A DNA stretch of 50,385 bases from Acidimicrobiaceae bacterium (GCA_003160635.1 PMLV01000121.1:66818-117202); one strand, 5' to 3'; shown: positions 8,181 through 17,040, counted from the first letter of the stretch. Notes: generated from the letters alone by a model not told the origin. Made by a program: numbers and translations.

Positions 8181-10358
8181 ATGAATGGCGACGACGATGC
8201 CGACCTCGCGGTGATCGCTGATGAGCAGGCCCTGTGGCGCCTCGTCACGGCGCTCGCGACCGCCGTGACGCCGTTCGAGGTGGCGGAGGCGTTCACCAAG
8301 GAGGGCCCACTGGCGGCCGGGGGTGCCTTCGCCAATATGGCCATCCTGAGCGATACACCCGGCCTTGTGCAGGTCGTACATCGCCCCACGTTCAATCCGA
8401 ATGTCGTCGCGCAACGTGGCATGTTCGACCTGAACGCCAATACGCCGGCGTGCGAGGCAATCCGGAGTGGACTGCCGGTGCTCCTCGGCTCTCCGGAAGA
8501 GATACGAGCCCGCTACCCCGAGTTACTCACCGAGATCGAACAAGCCGGACTGAGCTCCCGAGTCTCGCTTCCGTTGCATTCGGCGACAGGGGAGACTCTC
8601 GGGGCGGTCGGATTCGGGTGGCCCGAGCCCCAGGTGTTCCTGGCCGCACAGCTCCGACGACTCGATCTCGTGGCCCAATTGGTCGGGCTGGCGCTGGAGC
8701 GGGCCAACCATCACGATTTCACGCCGTCGGGGAGGGAACAACCGAACGTCCTCGAGACGATGCCCAACGCCTTCTTTTCGTTAGATGCCGCCCTGACGGT
8801 CACGTACATGAACGCCGAAGGGGAACGCCTCCTGCGCACCTCCCGTGACGCGGTCCTCGGTTCCAACTTCATCGACGCGTTCCCTGCGGCAGCGGTGAGC
8901 GAATCTGTCGGTCGCTACCAACACGCGATTGCGAAGGGGGTCTCGGTCGTTTTCGAAGAGTACTTCGCGCCGTTCGAGGGCTGGTTCGAAGTGCATGCAT
9001 GGCCGGACCGCAACGGGTTGAACGTGTACTTCTCCGACGTCAGCGAGCGACACAACTCCGAGGTTGAACAGACGGTGGCTCTGGATGAGGCCAGGCAGGC
9101 ACACGCCCGGCTGAGCTTCTTGGCCGAAGTCTCGTCAACGTTGCACGGAGCGCATTCTCGGGCCGAGCTCTACGACCGGCTGAGCAAGGCCGTCACGACG
9201 TCCATGGCGGACTGGTCCACCATTGTGGTTCCATCGGGAGAGGAACTGGTTCGGGTGGCGGCCCATCATCGAGACCCGATCCTCAACAGCTTGGCCAAAC
9301 GCCTGGTGGGTGGCTATCCACACGCCTTCACCGGGCCCTCGCCAGGCGTTGTCGTCTATCGCAGCGGCCAACCATTACGCCTCTCCCACCTGGCCGAGGA
9401 GATCGTCAACGATCTCGATAGCAGCGTGGCCAGCGCAGCATACGGCCGGACGCTCCAGCTGCTCGGCGACGGTCCTGGTTTGATCATGCCCGTTATTTCG
9501 GATCAGGCGGTTGTCGCCGTGCTCACGATGGTCCGTCGAGGTGGCGAGCGCTTCAGCGACGAGGACGTTTCCGTCATGCTCGAGGTGACGACCCGTGCCG
9601 CCGATCTGCTCGACGATGCGCTGTATCTTGAAACGCAACGAGAGACGGCGAGTGCCCTACAGGCGGCTGCGCTTCCAAGGACTCTTCCAACGAGCCCTCG
9701 CCTTCGGCTTGCCGCCGGCTATCGCGCGGCCAGCGAGGGAAGCCAAGTCGGTGGTGATTGGTACGACGCCTTCGAGCTCCAGTCAGGCCACATCGCTCTG
9801 GTCGTGGGAGATGCCGCGGGCCACGGCCTTCACGCAGCGGCCCTGATGACCCAAATGCGCAACGCGCTGCGGGCGCATTTGTTCGACTCCCTCGGGCCAT
9901 CCGAGTCGATCGCCAAGTTGAGCAGCTTCGTCGCGACGCAGGAACCAGACGCGTTTGCCACCATCATCTGTGTGGAGATCGATCCACTGACGGGAGCGGG
10001 CGTGTGGGCGTCCGCGGGACATCCGGCTCCCATCGTCCTGAGCCGCGACGGCACGTCGCTGCACCTACGGGGTAAACCGGCACCACCGATCGGCTCCATG
10101 GACGTGGGGTCCTCCGATCGGCCGATCGAACATGAACTTGTCCTTCGGCCAGGGGACCGATTGGTCATGTTCACCGACGGCTTGTTCGAACGTCGCGGGG
10201 TAGACCTCGATATCGGCCTGACCCACCTCATGATCACGATCGAGCAGACATTGGGCGACGCCGACGCCGTATCGGCCTGCGAGTCCATACTCCGAGCGAT
10301 GCTCACGGGTGCGCACGACGATGACGTGTGCCTCCTCGTCGCTGATTTCTCCTCGTGA
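8181..10358 (+). CDS. GAF-PAS-GAF sensor with PP2C (SpoIIE/RsbU-type) phosphatase
   Basis: A 725-residue soluble signalling protein. Rough order: GAF-like domain (15-175), PAS domain (190-295, with FFSLDAALTVTYMNAEGERLL), second GAF-like domain (310-490), and a C-terminal SpoIIE-type PP2C phosphatase (500-725). The phosphatase has VGGDWYDAF (about residue 523), VGDAAGHG, SAGHPAPI, FTDGLFERR and the final DDDVCLLV, so the metal-binding Asp residues are in place. Such proteins dephosphorylate anti-anti-sigma factors in partner-switching stress circuits, but no STAS or anti-sigma gene is in the window. The start is ATG 8181. The redox-like flavoprotein gene follows 105 bases downstream on the same strand. 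Confidence 0.9.
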   Translation: MNGDDDADLAVIADEQALWRLVTALATAVTPFEVAEAFTKEGPLAAGGAFANMAILSDTPGLVQVVHRPTFNPNVVAQRGMFDLNANTPACEAIRSGLPVLLGSPEEIRARYPELLTEIEQAGLSSRVSLPLHSATGETLGAVGFGWPEPQVFLAAQLRRLDLVAQLVGLALERANHHDFTPSGREQPNVLETMPNAFFSLDAALTVTYMNAEGERLLRTSRDAVLGSNFIDAFPAAAVSESVGRYQHAIAKGVSVVFEEYFAPFEGWFEVHAWPDRNGLNVYFSDVSERHNSEVEQTVALDEARQAHARLSFLAEVSSTLHGAHSRAELYDRLSKAVTTSMADWSTIVVPSGEELVRVAAHHRDPILNSLAKRLVGGYPHAFTGPSPGVVVYRSGQPLRLSHLAEEIVNDLDSSVASAAYGRTLQLLGDGPGLIMPVISDQAVVAVLTMVRRGGERFSDEDVSVMLEVTTRAADLLDDALYLETQRETASALQAAALPRTLPTSPRLRLAAGYRAASEGSQVGGDWYDAFELQSGHIALVVGDAAGHGLHAAALMTQMRNALRAHLFDSLGPSESIAKLSSFVATQEPDAFATIICVEIDPLTGAGVWASAGHPAPIVLSRDGTSLHLRGKPAPPIGSMDVGSSDRPIEHELVLRPGDRLVMFTDGLFERRGVDLDIGLTHLMITIEQTLGDADAVSACESILRAMLTGAHDDDVCLLVADFSS

Positions 10359-10395
10359 GAGGGGCCCCCAACCACCCGAGCCACGACCGACCGAC

Positions 10396-10451
10396 CGGCG
10401 GCCGCCGACCAATAACCTCTCTTCGGAGAGCGCCCGGAGGTCTACTCCGGG
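10396..10451 (+). promoter_or_regulatory. Three consecutive hairpins/palindromes in a leader region
   Basis: Between the phosphatase stop (10358) and the flavoprotein start (10464) lie, in order, a 12-bp palindrome CGGCGGCCGCCG (10396-10407), a stem CTCTC/GAGAG closed by a TTCG tetraloop (10417-10430), and a 7-bp stem CCCGGAG/CTCCGGG with a 5-base loop (10433-10451). The last one ends 12 bases before the start codon, where it could mask the ribosome site. There is no U-tract, so an intrinsic terminator is unlikely. An RNA element or protein site is possible. Confidence 0.5.
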
Positions 10452-10463
10452 ACATGAGGGCAG

Positions 10464-12239
10464 GTGATCCCGGTGGTGGATAGCGGTCGCGGCGGTGATG
10501 ACGAGAGGACGCTCGAGACCCCCCCCGCCCGGGCCCGCGCCGCGCTCCCGCCCGAGCAGCCTGGTAGTCGACCTGTCCTCACCCAGGTTCAGCTGGAGGG
10601 TCTGCGACCCTACGGCGTCGAGCAAGAGGTGGCGGCCGGTGACGTGCTGTTTGCCGATGGCGACGAGACGTATGACCTGGTGGTGGTCCTGGAGGGCGTC
10701 CTCGAGATCGTCGAGCACTATGGCCGGGGCGACGAAGTCGCAATCGCCACCTATGGCCCCCTCGAATTCCTCGGCGAAATGGGACTCCTCACCGGCCAGC
10801 ATGCCTACCTCACAGCGGTAGCCAGTACACCCGGGCGCGCCCTCCGGATCCCGGTCGACCAGGTCCACGTGATCATGGCGGAGGAGGTCGACTTGAGCGA
10901 GCTGATACTGCGCGCCTTCCTCCTCCGGCACTCACGACTGACGTATCGAGGATCGGGATTGACCCTCATTGGCTCCCGCTTCGACGTCGACACTCGACGG
11001 CTGCTGGAGGTGCTGGCCCGCAATCGCCTGTCTTCTCGGTGGCTCGACCCGGAGGATGCGCCGGAAGCCGGCGCGTTGCTGCGCGAGCTCGCCCTCCGAC
11101 ACGAAGACCTCCCGGTCGTCATCGTCTCCGGAGGACCACTCCTCCACAATCCCAGCAGCAGAGACCTACTCGATGCGTTGGGCCTGGTCGTCAGGCGGCT
11201 CACCGATCTGTCGGAGGTGTGCGATCTCCTGGTGGTCGGCGGTGGTCCCGCCGGCCTCGCTGCTGCCGTCTACGGGGCATCAGAGGGATTGACCACGACG
11301 CTGGCCGAAGACACCGCGCTGGGTGGCCAGGCCGGAACGTCATCTCGAATCGAGAACTACCTGGGCTTTCCGGCGGGTCTGTCCGGCGACGAATTGACGG
11401 CTCGGGCCGCCCTGCAGGCGAAGAAATTCGGGGTACGGGTCAAGCTGGCTTCCCGGGCGATCGGCCTGTCGTCCGACGTCGATTCGCACCGGGTCACGTT
11501 CGAGGACGGAGACGTGGTCAACGCCAAATCCGTGATCATTGCCACCGGCGCCCGCTACAACCGACTCCCGTTGGAGCGGCTGAGCGAGCTCGAGGGTGTC
11601 GGCGTCTACTACGCCGCCAGCCAGATGGAGGCACAGGCCTGCGCCGACAAAGCCGTCGTCGTCGTGGGAGGCGGGAACTCAGCCGGGCAGGCCGCGCTGT
11701 TCCTCTCCCGCACCTGCGTCGAAGTACACATCCTCATCCGACGGGATTCGCTTGCCAGTTCCATGTCGCGCTACCTGATCGACCAGATAGAGCGCCATCC
11801 CCAGATCTCCGTGTCCCCCCACACCGAGGTCTGTGGACTGATCGGCGACACGGTGCTCGAGGGCGTCGAACTACGCCACACCGTCTCCCAGGCGACCAGC
11901 ACGTTGTCGATCTGCGGGTTGTTCGTCTTTATCGGCGCTGCACCGAGCACCAAGTGGCTTGACGGACAGCTGGCCGAGGATGAGCACGGTTTCTTGTTCA
12001 CGGGCAAAGATGTACCGGCGACGCACCTCCTCGGCCCCTCGCACGCGCCCCTCCTTCTCGAGACCAGTCGACCCGGGATCTTCTGCGTCGGCGATGTCCG
12101 GAGCGGATCGATCAAGCGCGTCGCCACCGCCATCGGTGAGGGATCGATGGCCGTGCGGCTGGTCTTCGATCGAGCGCAGACAACGGCGCTCTACGCACAG
12201 ACGGGGGCGCCCACCTCTCACCCGTCATCTTCGTCGTAA
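10464..12239 (+). CDS. cNMP-binding domain fused to thioredoxin-reductase-like flavoprotein
   Basis: A 591-residue fusion. Residues about 30-150 form a Crp-type cyclic-nucleotide-binding domain (DVLFADGDETYDLVVVLEGVLEIV, FLGEMGLLTGQ). Residues about 160-245 look like a thioredoxin/glutaredoxin-like segment without cysteines. Residues about 250-580 are a thioredoxin-reductase-like FAD/NAD(P) oxidoreductase, with the FAD motif VVGGGPAGLAAA near 255, GGQAGTSSRIENYLGFP, the NAD(P) motif VVGGGNSAGQAA near 400, and GIFCVGDVR at the end. Between the two nucleotide-binding motifs, where thioredoxin reductase has CxxC, I read YYAASQMEAQ, so the usual disulfide is absent. It probably transfers electrons to an unknown partner under nucleotide control (inference). 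The GTG start is adopted; the zinc finger gene follows 10 bases later. Confidence 0.88.
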   Translation: MIPVVDSGRGGDDERTLETPPARARAALPPEQPGSRPVLTQVQLEGLRPYGVEQEVAAGDVLFADGDETYDLVVVLEGVLEIVEHYGRGDEVAIATYGPLEFLGEMGLLTGQHAYLTAVASTPGRALRIPVDQVHVIMAEEVDLSELILRAFLLRHSRLTYRGSGLTLIGSRFDVDTRRLLEVLARNRLSSRWLDPEDAPEAGALLRELALRHEDLPVVIVSGGPLLHNPSSRDLLDALGLVVRRLTDLSEVCDLLVVGGGPAGLAAAVYGASEGLTTTLAEDTALGGQAGTSSRIENYLGFPAGLSGDELTARAALQAKKFGVRVKLASRAIGLSSDVDSHRVTFEDGDVVNAKSVIIATGARYNRLPLERLSELEGVGVYYAASQMEAQACADKAVVVVGGGNSAGQAALFLSRTCVEVHILIRRDSLASSMSRYLIDQIERHPQISVSPHTEVCGLIGDTVLEGVELRHTVSQATSTLSICGLFVFIGAAPSTKWLDGQLAEDEHGFLFTGKDVPATHLLGPSHAPLLLETSRPGIFCVGDVRSGSIKRVATAIGEGSMAVRLVFDRAQTTALYAQTGAPTSHPSSSS

Positions 12240-12249
12240 GGAGGAAACC

Positions 12250-12594
12250 ATGCCAGATGACCCGATCAACCCCACCGTCCCGCCGAGCGGCACTGGTTGC
12301 GTCGAATGCCTGGAGATCGGCGGGTGGTGGCTGCACCTCCGCCGGTGTGCGCAATGTGGTCACATCGGGTGTTGCGACAACTCACCCGGCCAGCACGCCA
12401 CCGCACACGCCAGGAGCACCGACCACAGCGTGATCCGGAGTTTCGAGCCCGGCGAGGATTGGTACTGGGACTACACCACCGAGGAGTACGCCGACGGACC
12501 AGCGCTGGCGCCCCCGGAGCATCACCCTCTCACCCAGCCGGTTCCGGGTCCTGAAGGCCGGGTGCCGCGAGACTGGCAGCGGCATCTCAACTGA
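12250..12594 (+). CDS. UBP-type zinc finger protein
   Basis: A 114-residue protein with a ZnF-UBP domain: CVEC ... CAQCGHIGCCD ... HATAHARSTDH supplies the Cys/His zinc ligands, followed by FEPGEDWYWDYTTEEY. Eukaryotic relatives bind the free C-terminus of ubiquitin, but bacterial members have no established ligand. A strong ribosome site (AAGGAGG, 5 bases before ATG) fixes the start, and the 10-base gap from the cNMP/flavoprotein gene implies an operon. The protein may be a partner of that flavoprotein (inference). Its 3' end overlaps the convergent ferredoxin gene by 8 bases. Confidence 0.88.
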   Translation: MPDDPINPTVPPSGTGCVECLEIGGWWLHLRRCAQCGHIGCCDNSPGQHATAHARSTDHSVIRSFEPGEDWYWDYTTEEYADGPALAPPEHHPLTQPVPGPEGRVPRDWQRHLN

Positions 12595-12796
12595 CGCCGC
12601 CCCCATCTTCTTCGACGACTATCGCTTCTTCCGGGCAGGCCAGCGCACCTCGCCGCGCCTGCTCCCACAACTCCTCGGGCACGTCGAGCCGATCCGTCTC
12701 GTTGAACCCAAGATCGTTCAGCACATAGACGTCGGGGCCCTGCACCTGGCAGAGCGCATGACCGGTGCAAAGGTGGGTCTCTACTCGAATACGCAT
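12587..12796 (-). CDS. 3Fe-4S ferredoxin
   Basis: A 69-residue ferredoxin with Cys residues in CTGHALC near the N-terminus and a distal CPEEAI. This C-x5-C ... C-P pattern is typical of single-cluster 3Fe-4S ferredoxins that pass electrons to actinobacterial P450s. It lies 31 bases downstream of the P450 gene on the same strand, so it is the likely redox partner of that enzyme. No ferredoxin reductase gene is nearby. Confidence 0.9.
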   Translation of the reverse strand: MRIRVETHLCTGHALCQVQGPDVYVLNDLGFNETDRLDVPEELWEQARRGALACPEEAIVVEEDGGGVS

Positions 12797-12827
12797 GTGA
12801 TCGCCCCCTCCTCAGGGGTCATCCGGT

Positions 12828-14069
12828 TCATAGCAGCCGGCCACCCGGGCTGAAGGTGGCGGGAATCTTCGCCCAACCTCCGATGGATGACCAATTCGGG
12901 TACTCCACGATCTGCTCTTGCTCCACCCGATAGTCCGGCATGCGTTGCAGCACCTGGCGCATGATCTCCTTGAATTGGGCGCGGGCCAGGTGCGATCCGG
13001 GGCAGCGATGGATCCCGAGGCCAAATGCCACATGCCGATTCGGGAAGCGGTCGATGATGAATCGATCTGCGTCGGGAAACGCACGTTCATCGTGGCAAGC
13101 CGAAACCTCACTGAGGAGCACCCGATCGCCGGCCGAGATGTGACAACCTCCGAGTTCGATGTCCCGCACAGCAATGCGGGCGTGGGTTCGGGCGGGCGGG
13201 TACATCCGGAGGAACTCCTCAGTGCCCGAATCCAGAATGCTGGGGTCGTCCAGAAGCGGGGCCCGGAGTTCGGGATGACGTCCCAGGTACACGAGTGCCG
13301 ATGAGGTGAGCGAGGTCGTCGTATCGACGCCGCCGCCTATCACCAGCAGCACGACCGCCTCGGCGTCTGCACGCGCGATCTGGTGGCCCTCGACGTCGTG
13401 CGAAACGATAAAGCTCATGGCGTCGTCTCGAGGTTCCCGCACGCGTTCGGAGAGCTCCTCTCGAACCCTCGCGCCGACCCAGGCGACATCCGCCAGGGCC
13501 TGGGCGAACTCAGGGGTGGAGCGGTCATAGCTTCCGGTGCCATGGAATGCGTTCGACATGCGCTCCCAGTCGGACTGCGGAAACCCGAGAAGTTCAAGGG
13601 AGACTGCGGCCGGAATGGGACAGGCGATGTCCTCCGTCATGTCGCACCGGCCCGATTCGATCACCTGATCGATGTAGTGGGTCACCCAGTGTGTGATGCG
13701 CGGCTGCAGACGTTGCACCGCCCCCGGAGAGAGCAATTCGCTGAGGATGCGTCGCAGGGGATGCCACTCTGGCGGATCGAGCTCTTCGGGGTAGAGCGGA
13801 GGGATCTTCAAGTTCCCCACGCTGAGCGAGGAGACCTCGGGGTCGGTCCGGGCTGAGGAGAACGTCTCCCAGTCCTTGAATGCACTCGCGACCGCTTGGT
13901 AGCTCGAGATGACCCAATGGCCGCCGTTTGCGTCGGTCCAGGCGACGGGACAGGCCCTTCGGACCTCTCGCCAGGCACGATCCGACTCGGACAGGCTGTG
14001 TTGCCGGTAGTGATCGAAGTCGATCAGAGGCTGCTTGGGCAACCCGTCACCGATCTCGGATCCTGCCAT
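12828..14069 (-). CDS. Cytochrome P450
   Basis: A 413-residue soluble bacterial P450. Seen: the I-helix oxygen-binding motif GGGVDTTTS, the K-helix E-x-x-R in EEFLRMYPP, and the heme loop FGLGIHRCPGSHLAR with the thiolate Cys. The ATG at 14069 follows a GGGGAGGGA ribosome site; the open frame upstream to 14108 is not needed. It is co-transcribed with the downstream 3Fe-4S ferredoxin and diverges from an amidohydrolase gene. The substrate cannot be inferred, but the neighbours (SRPBCC, epimerase and the large catabolic cluster) suggest a hydrophobic carbon source. Confidence 0.93.
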   Translation of the reverse strand: MAGSEIGDGLPKQPLIDFDHYRQHSLSESDRAWREVRRACPVAWTDANGGHWVISSYQAVASAFKDWETFSSARTDPEVSSLSVGNLKIPPLYPEELDPPEWHPLRRILSELLSPGAVQRLQPRITHWVTHYIDQVIESGRCDMTEDIACPIPAAVSLELLGFPQSDWERMSNAFHGTGSYDRSTPEFAQALADVAWVGARVREELSERVREPRDDAMSFIVSHDVEGHQIARADAEAVVLLVIGGGVDTTTSLTSSALVYLGRHPELRAPLLDDPSILDSGTEEFLRMYPPARTHARIAVRDIELGGCHISAGDRVLLSEVSACHDERAFPDADRFIIDRFPNRHVAFGLGIHRCPGSHLARAQFKEIMRQVLQRMPDYRVEQEQIVEYPNWSSIGGWAKIPATFSPGGRLL

Positions 14070-14114
14070 CTTCCCTCCCCGTCCGTGCACACAGCACTGT
14101 AGGGCCACGCCCCC

Positions 14115-14157
14115 CCGGACGCCACGTCCGGCCAGGGGGAACGCACGACACCGTGTC
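14115..14157. promoter_or_regulatory. Inverted repeats in the P450/amidohydrolase divergent promoter
   Basis: The 106 bases between the divergent starts at 14069 and 14176 contain a perfect inverted repeat CCGGACG-CCA-CGTCCGG (14115-14131) and a second perfect one, GACAC-C-GTGTC (14147-14157), close to the amidohydrolase start. Both are candidate operators for control of the divergent genes. No regulator gene is adjacent. Confidence 0.45.
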
Positions 14158-14175
14158 CTTCTCTACGCTGATCGG

Positions 14176-15333
14176 ATGCGAGGAACCGTGATCGATGCCG
14201 ATACCCACCTCTTCGAGACGCATGCGTTGTGGGCCGAGCATCTACCCAAGACGCGCCGGGGCCTGGCGGTGCACATCGAGGAGGATGCCCTGGGCTATGC
14301 CTGGTTGACCGCTCCCGACGGGGCGCACATCCATCTGGCCGAGGTCCATACACCCGGAGACATCATGACCATGGGCGAACGACGACTGCGGCAGCGGTCC
14401 GGGCTACCTCCCGTTGTTCCGTTCAAAGAACTGGAGGCCCACGATCATGACCCTGCGGCGCGGGTCGAGCTCATGGACCGTCAGGGCGTGGACCAGGCGC
14501 TGGTATTCCCCAATTTCGGTCTGTTCTGGGTGCGCACGCTCGAGGATCACCTGGACGCCCAACTCGCCAACATGGAGGCGTGGAACCGGTGGGCAGGCGA
14601 AGGCATCCGACCTGCAGGTGGGGGTCGGCTCCACCCGGTCGGTCACGTCTCTCTCCGCGATCCGGCCTGGCTCGACGCCCAATTGGCGTCGCTTTCGTCG
14701 GCGGGCGTGTCCGCGGCCATGGTTCCGATCGGCCCCGTGGACGGGAAGCCCTTCTCACACCCCGAACTGGACGCATGCTGGAGCTCATTCGAGAACCACG
14801 GCGTGGCCGTCATCTTCCATATTTCCGATGGTCCGCGGCCATTCGATGACGCTTGGTACGAGGGCGATGAAAATCCCATCGAGCCACTGTTGATGTCCAC
14901 GTTCATCTCGGTCGGCCCCATGCTGGCGCTGACGGACCTGGCGGTGGGTGGTGTACTGGCACGCCATCCCGACCTACGCATCGGCCTGGTGGAGTTCACG
15001 TCATCGTGGTTCGGTCAGTTCCTGTCCTCAGTTGACGCGTGCTACACGTTCCATGCCGGGTACAACGGCCTGCCGCCCGAACGCCTCGATCTCCGACCGA
15101 GCGAGTACCTCAGACGCCACGTTCGTCTGGCCACCTTCGGGTTCGAACACCCCGCTCAGTTGGCTTCGGCCATCGGCGACCTCTACATGTTCGGCAGCGA
15201 CTATCCCCATGCTGAAGGACTGGCTCGTCCGCTCGAGGACTTCCAAGCCTCGGGCGGCCCAGCCCCCTCCGCGCAGACCGCGGGGCTCTACTGCGACAAT
15301 GCCGCCTGGGTCCTCGGTCCGGCCGGCGCGTGA
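14176..15333 (+). CDS. Amidohydrolase family (TIM-barrel, ACMSD-like) protein
   Basis: A 385-residue member of the amidohydrolase-2 family, which includes metal-dependent hydrolases and aminocarboxymuconate-semialdehyde-type decarboxylases. Seen: N-terminal VIDADTHLFE, a central VIFHISDGPR strand with the barrel His, and FGSDYPHAEG with the late Asp typical of the family. It is much longer than ACMSD, as usual for actinobacterial members. The ATG at 14176 is chosen; the longer open frame overlaps the divergent P450. A second family member lies in the main cluster at 22460-23581. The reaction is unknown: hydrolysis or non-oxidative decarboxylation of a cyclic intermediate is possible. Confidence 0.8.
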   Translation: MRGTVIDADTHLFETHALWAEHLPKTRRGLAVHIEEDALGYAWLTAPDGAHIHLAEVHTPGDIMTMGERRLRQRSGLPPVVPFKELEAHDHDPAARVELMDRQGVDQALVFPNFGLFWVRTLEDHLDAQLANMEAWNRWAGEGIRPAGGGRLHPVGHVSLRDPAWLDAQLASLSSAGVSAAMVPIGPVDGKPFSHPELDACWSSFENHGVAVIFHISDGPRPFDDAWYEGDENPIEPLLMSTFISVGPMLALTDLAVGGVLARHPDLRIGLVEFTSSWFGQFLSSVDACYTFHAGYNGLPPERLDLRPSEYLRRHVRLATFGFEHPAQLASAIGDLYMFGSDYPHAEGLARPLEDFQASGGPAPSAQTAGLYCDNAAWVLGPAGA

Positions 15334-15342
15334 CCAGGCCGG

Positions 15343-16242
15343 TCAGCGATCGTCAAGGGCCGTGACCAGGGCGTCGGCGAGATCCGGATCAGAAAACGCA
15401 AATCCCGCGCCGAGCAGACGCTGAGGTACGGCGCGCTGCGACGCCAGGAGCACTTCCGAGGCCATTTCGGCGCCCAGAGCCACCCGGATGAGCTGCTCCG
15501 GCACGATCAACTTCGCCGGTCGATGGAGGGCTCGCCCCAAAGCCTTCGTGAACGCCGCATTCGAGACGGGCTGGGGAGCGGTCAGGTTGAACGGGCCGGA
15601 CAACGCGCTGTCCTCGAGCAGGAAGGCGATCGCGGCGGTGACATCGCGGCGGGTGATCCAACTGAGCTGTTGACACCCGCTCCCCAGACGGGCTCCCAGG
15701 CCAAGCCGAAATAGCGGCAGTTGCTTCTTCAGCGCGCCGCCGGCGCCACTCAGCACGACACCTGTGCGCAGCATCACGACGCGGATGCCAGCCGAGGCCG
15801 CGGTGAGCGTCGCTGACTCCCATTGCGCACAGACATCGGCCAGGAAACCGGTTCCGTTTCCCGCTTCCTCGGTCAGGACCTCGTCGCCCCGCATGCCGTA
15901 GTAGCCCACGGCCGATGCACTCACCATGACCGAGGGCAGGACTCTCAGGCGCGTCAACGCCTCCGCCAGGGTCGTCGTCCCGCCCACCCGGCTGGAGAGG
16001 ATCTCCTGCTTGTACCCGGGAGACCATCGACGGTCACCCACACCGGCCCCCGCGAGATGCACCGCGGCATCGATGCCCTGCAGCCGGTCGGTCTCGATGG
16101 TGCCCTTCCGCGGATCCCACAAGACCTCGTCGGCTGCGGCCTTCCCACGCACGACGGGTATGACCTGGTGTCCTCGGGAACGAAGGTAGGGCACCAAGGA
16201 GGATCCGATCAGTCCTCCCGACCCCGTGACGGCGATCTTCAT
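15343..16242 (-). CDS. TIGR01777-family NAD(P)-dependent epimerase
   Basis: A 299-residue short-chain dehydrogenase/epimerase of the TIGR01777 (YfcH/SulA-like) group. The Rossmann motif is MKIAVTGSGGLIGSSL at the extreme N-terminus. HLAGAGVGDRRW and VMVSASAVGYYG follow, and the C-terminal DUF1731-like end (LLASQRAVPQRLLGAGFAF) is characteristic. The substrate is not known for this family. The start overlaps the stop of the upstream SRPBCC gene by ATGA, implying translational coupling. Confidence 0.9.
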   Translation of the reverse strand: MKIAVTGSGGLIGSSLVPYLRSRGHQVIPVVRGKAAADEVLWDPRKGTIETDRLQGIDAAVHLAGAGVGDRRWSPGYKQEILSSRVGGTTTLAEALTRLRVLPSVMVSASAVGYYGMRGDEVLTEEAGNGTGFLADVCAQWESATLTAASAGIRVVMLRTGVVLSGAGGALKKQLPLFRLGLGARLGSGCQQLSWITRRDVTAAIAFLLEDSALSGPFNLTAPQPVSNAAFTKALGRALHRPAKLIVPEQLIRVALGAEMASEVLLASQRAVPQRLLGAGFAFSDPDLADALVTALDDR

Positions 16243-16712
16243 GGACGTGCACTCCCTTGCTCGGGCGATGACGCGCCAGCAGTGATCCGCTGACCCAGGC
16301 GACGCAAATTTCCGCGCCACAGCGCCGCAAACACAGGCTTGGCCAACCACGCCCCCATCGCCGCCCCCAACCACCATGGAAACGTGAGTTGTTCCTCCCA
16401 TTCGATGAGCGTGGCTCGGCCCGGTGCATCGGTGAGCGTGAAACGGCCCGACCCGCTGACCGCCCCGGTGTGCCGCACTCCCATTGCTCCCGCGTTCACC
16501 CACTCGGTGATCTCCATGACGTCGGTCAGACGGACTGGCCCGACCCTTGTGTCACATTCGAACCTCGTACCAACTCCTGATCGTGACCTGGTGAGAAAAC
16601 GGATGGCGGTGGCATCCATCATCCAGGCGACGTGGTCCTCAATGCGCGCCAACTCCGCCCACACGCGGTGCCGCTCCGAAGGGATGACTTCCGACACCAG
16701 AACCCTCACCAT
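16239..16712 (-). CDS. SRPBCC family lipid-binding-fold protein
   Basis: A 157-residue START/Bet v1-like (SRPBCC) protein: MVRVLVSEVIPSERHRVWAEL opens the fold, with WMMDATAIRFL, GVGTRFECDTRVGPVRLTDVMEI, and a hydrophobic C-terminal helix (WWLGAAMGAWLAKPVFAALW) lining the expected ligand cavity. Pairing with a TIGR01777 epimerase is common, and here the two genes overlap by four bases. The likely role is binding or presenting a hydrophobic ligand (inference). The ATG at 16712 is chosen because the fold starts there. Confidence 0.78.
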   Translation of the reverse strand: MVRVLVSEVIPSERHRVWAELARIEDHVAWMMDATAIRFLTRSRSGVGTRFECDTRVGPVRLTDVMEITEWVNAGAMGVRHTGAVSGSGRFTLTDAPGRATLIEWEEQLTFPWWLGAAMGAWLAKPVFAALWRGNLRRLGQRITAGASSPEQGSARP

Positions 16713-17040
16713 TGAACGCTCAATTCTGCGTGCGATCCGGCGACACGCTCCGGCGACAACCCGCTTCGCCGTGGGCCAGGGCGAAATCCCACATCCTGCG
16801 GACCCGATCGAAGCATAGGTCCCCCGCACCCCACAGCATCCCTGGAGGGGCGGCGAGCGAGCTTCCCTTTGCCTCAATGGGCCGTTGCGCCGACCGCTCA
16901 GTGGAGGACGAACCTGGCCATTCGGACACGGGGCAGGGCTCGCCTCGGGTTCGTCCACTCGCGGCCATCGCTCCAATTCGGAGCCTTCCTTCAGTCTTGG
17001 TACGTTGGCGTGGCGCCAGGAACGAGGGGGGATGGACACG
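16713..17040. other. Divergent intergenic region, no recognised element
   Basis: These 328 bases separate the SRPBCC gene (minus) from the first gene of the main catabolic cluster (plus). I find no convincing coding region, no clear -35/-10 pair and no KstR-like GAAC/GTTC operator. The only clear signal is the G-rich ribosome site at its right end. Confidence 0.4.

Noticed and set aside
16713-17040. KstR-type operator at the head of the catabolic cluster
   Set aside because: I looked for paired GAAC/GTTC half-sites here and in the other intergenic gaps of 12-36 kb and saw none.
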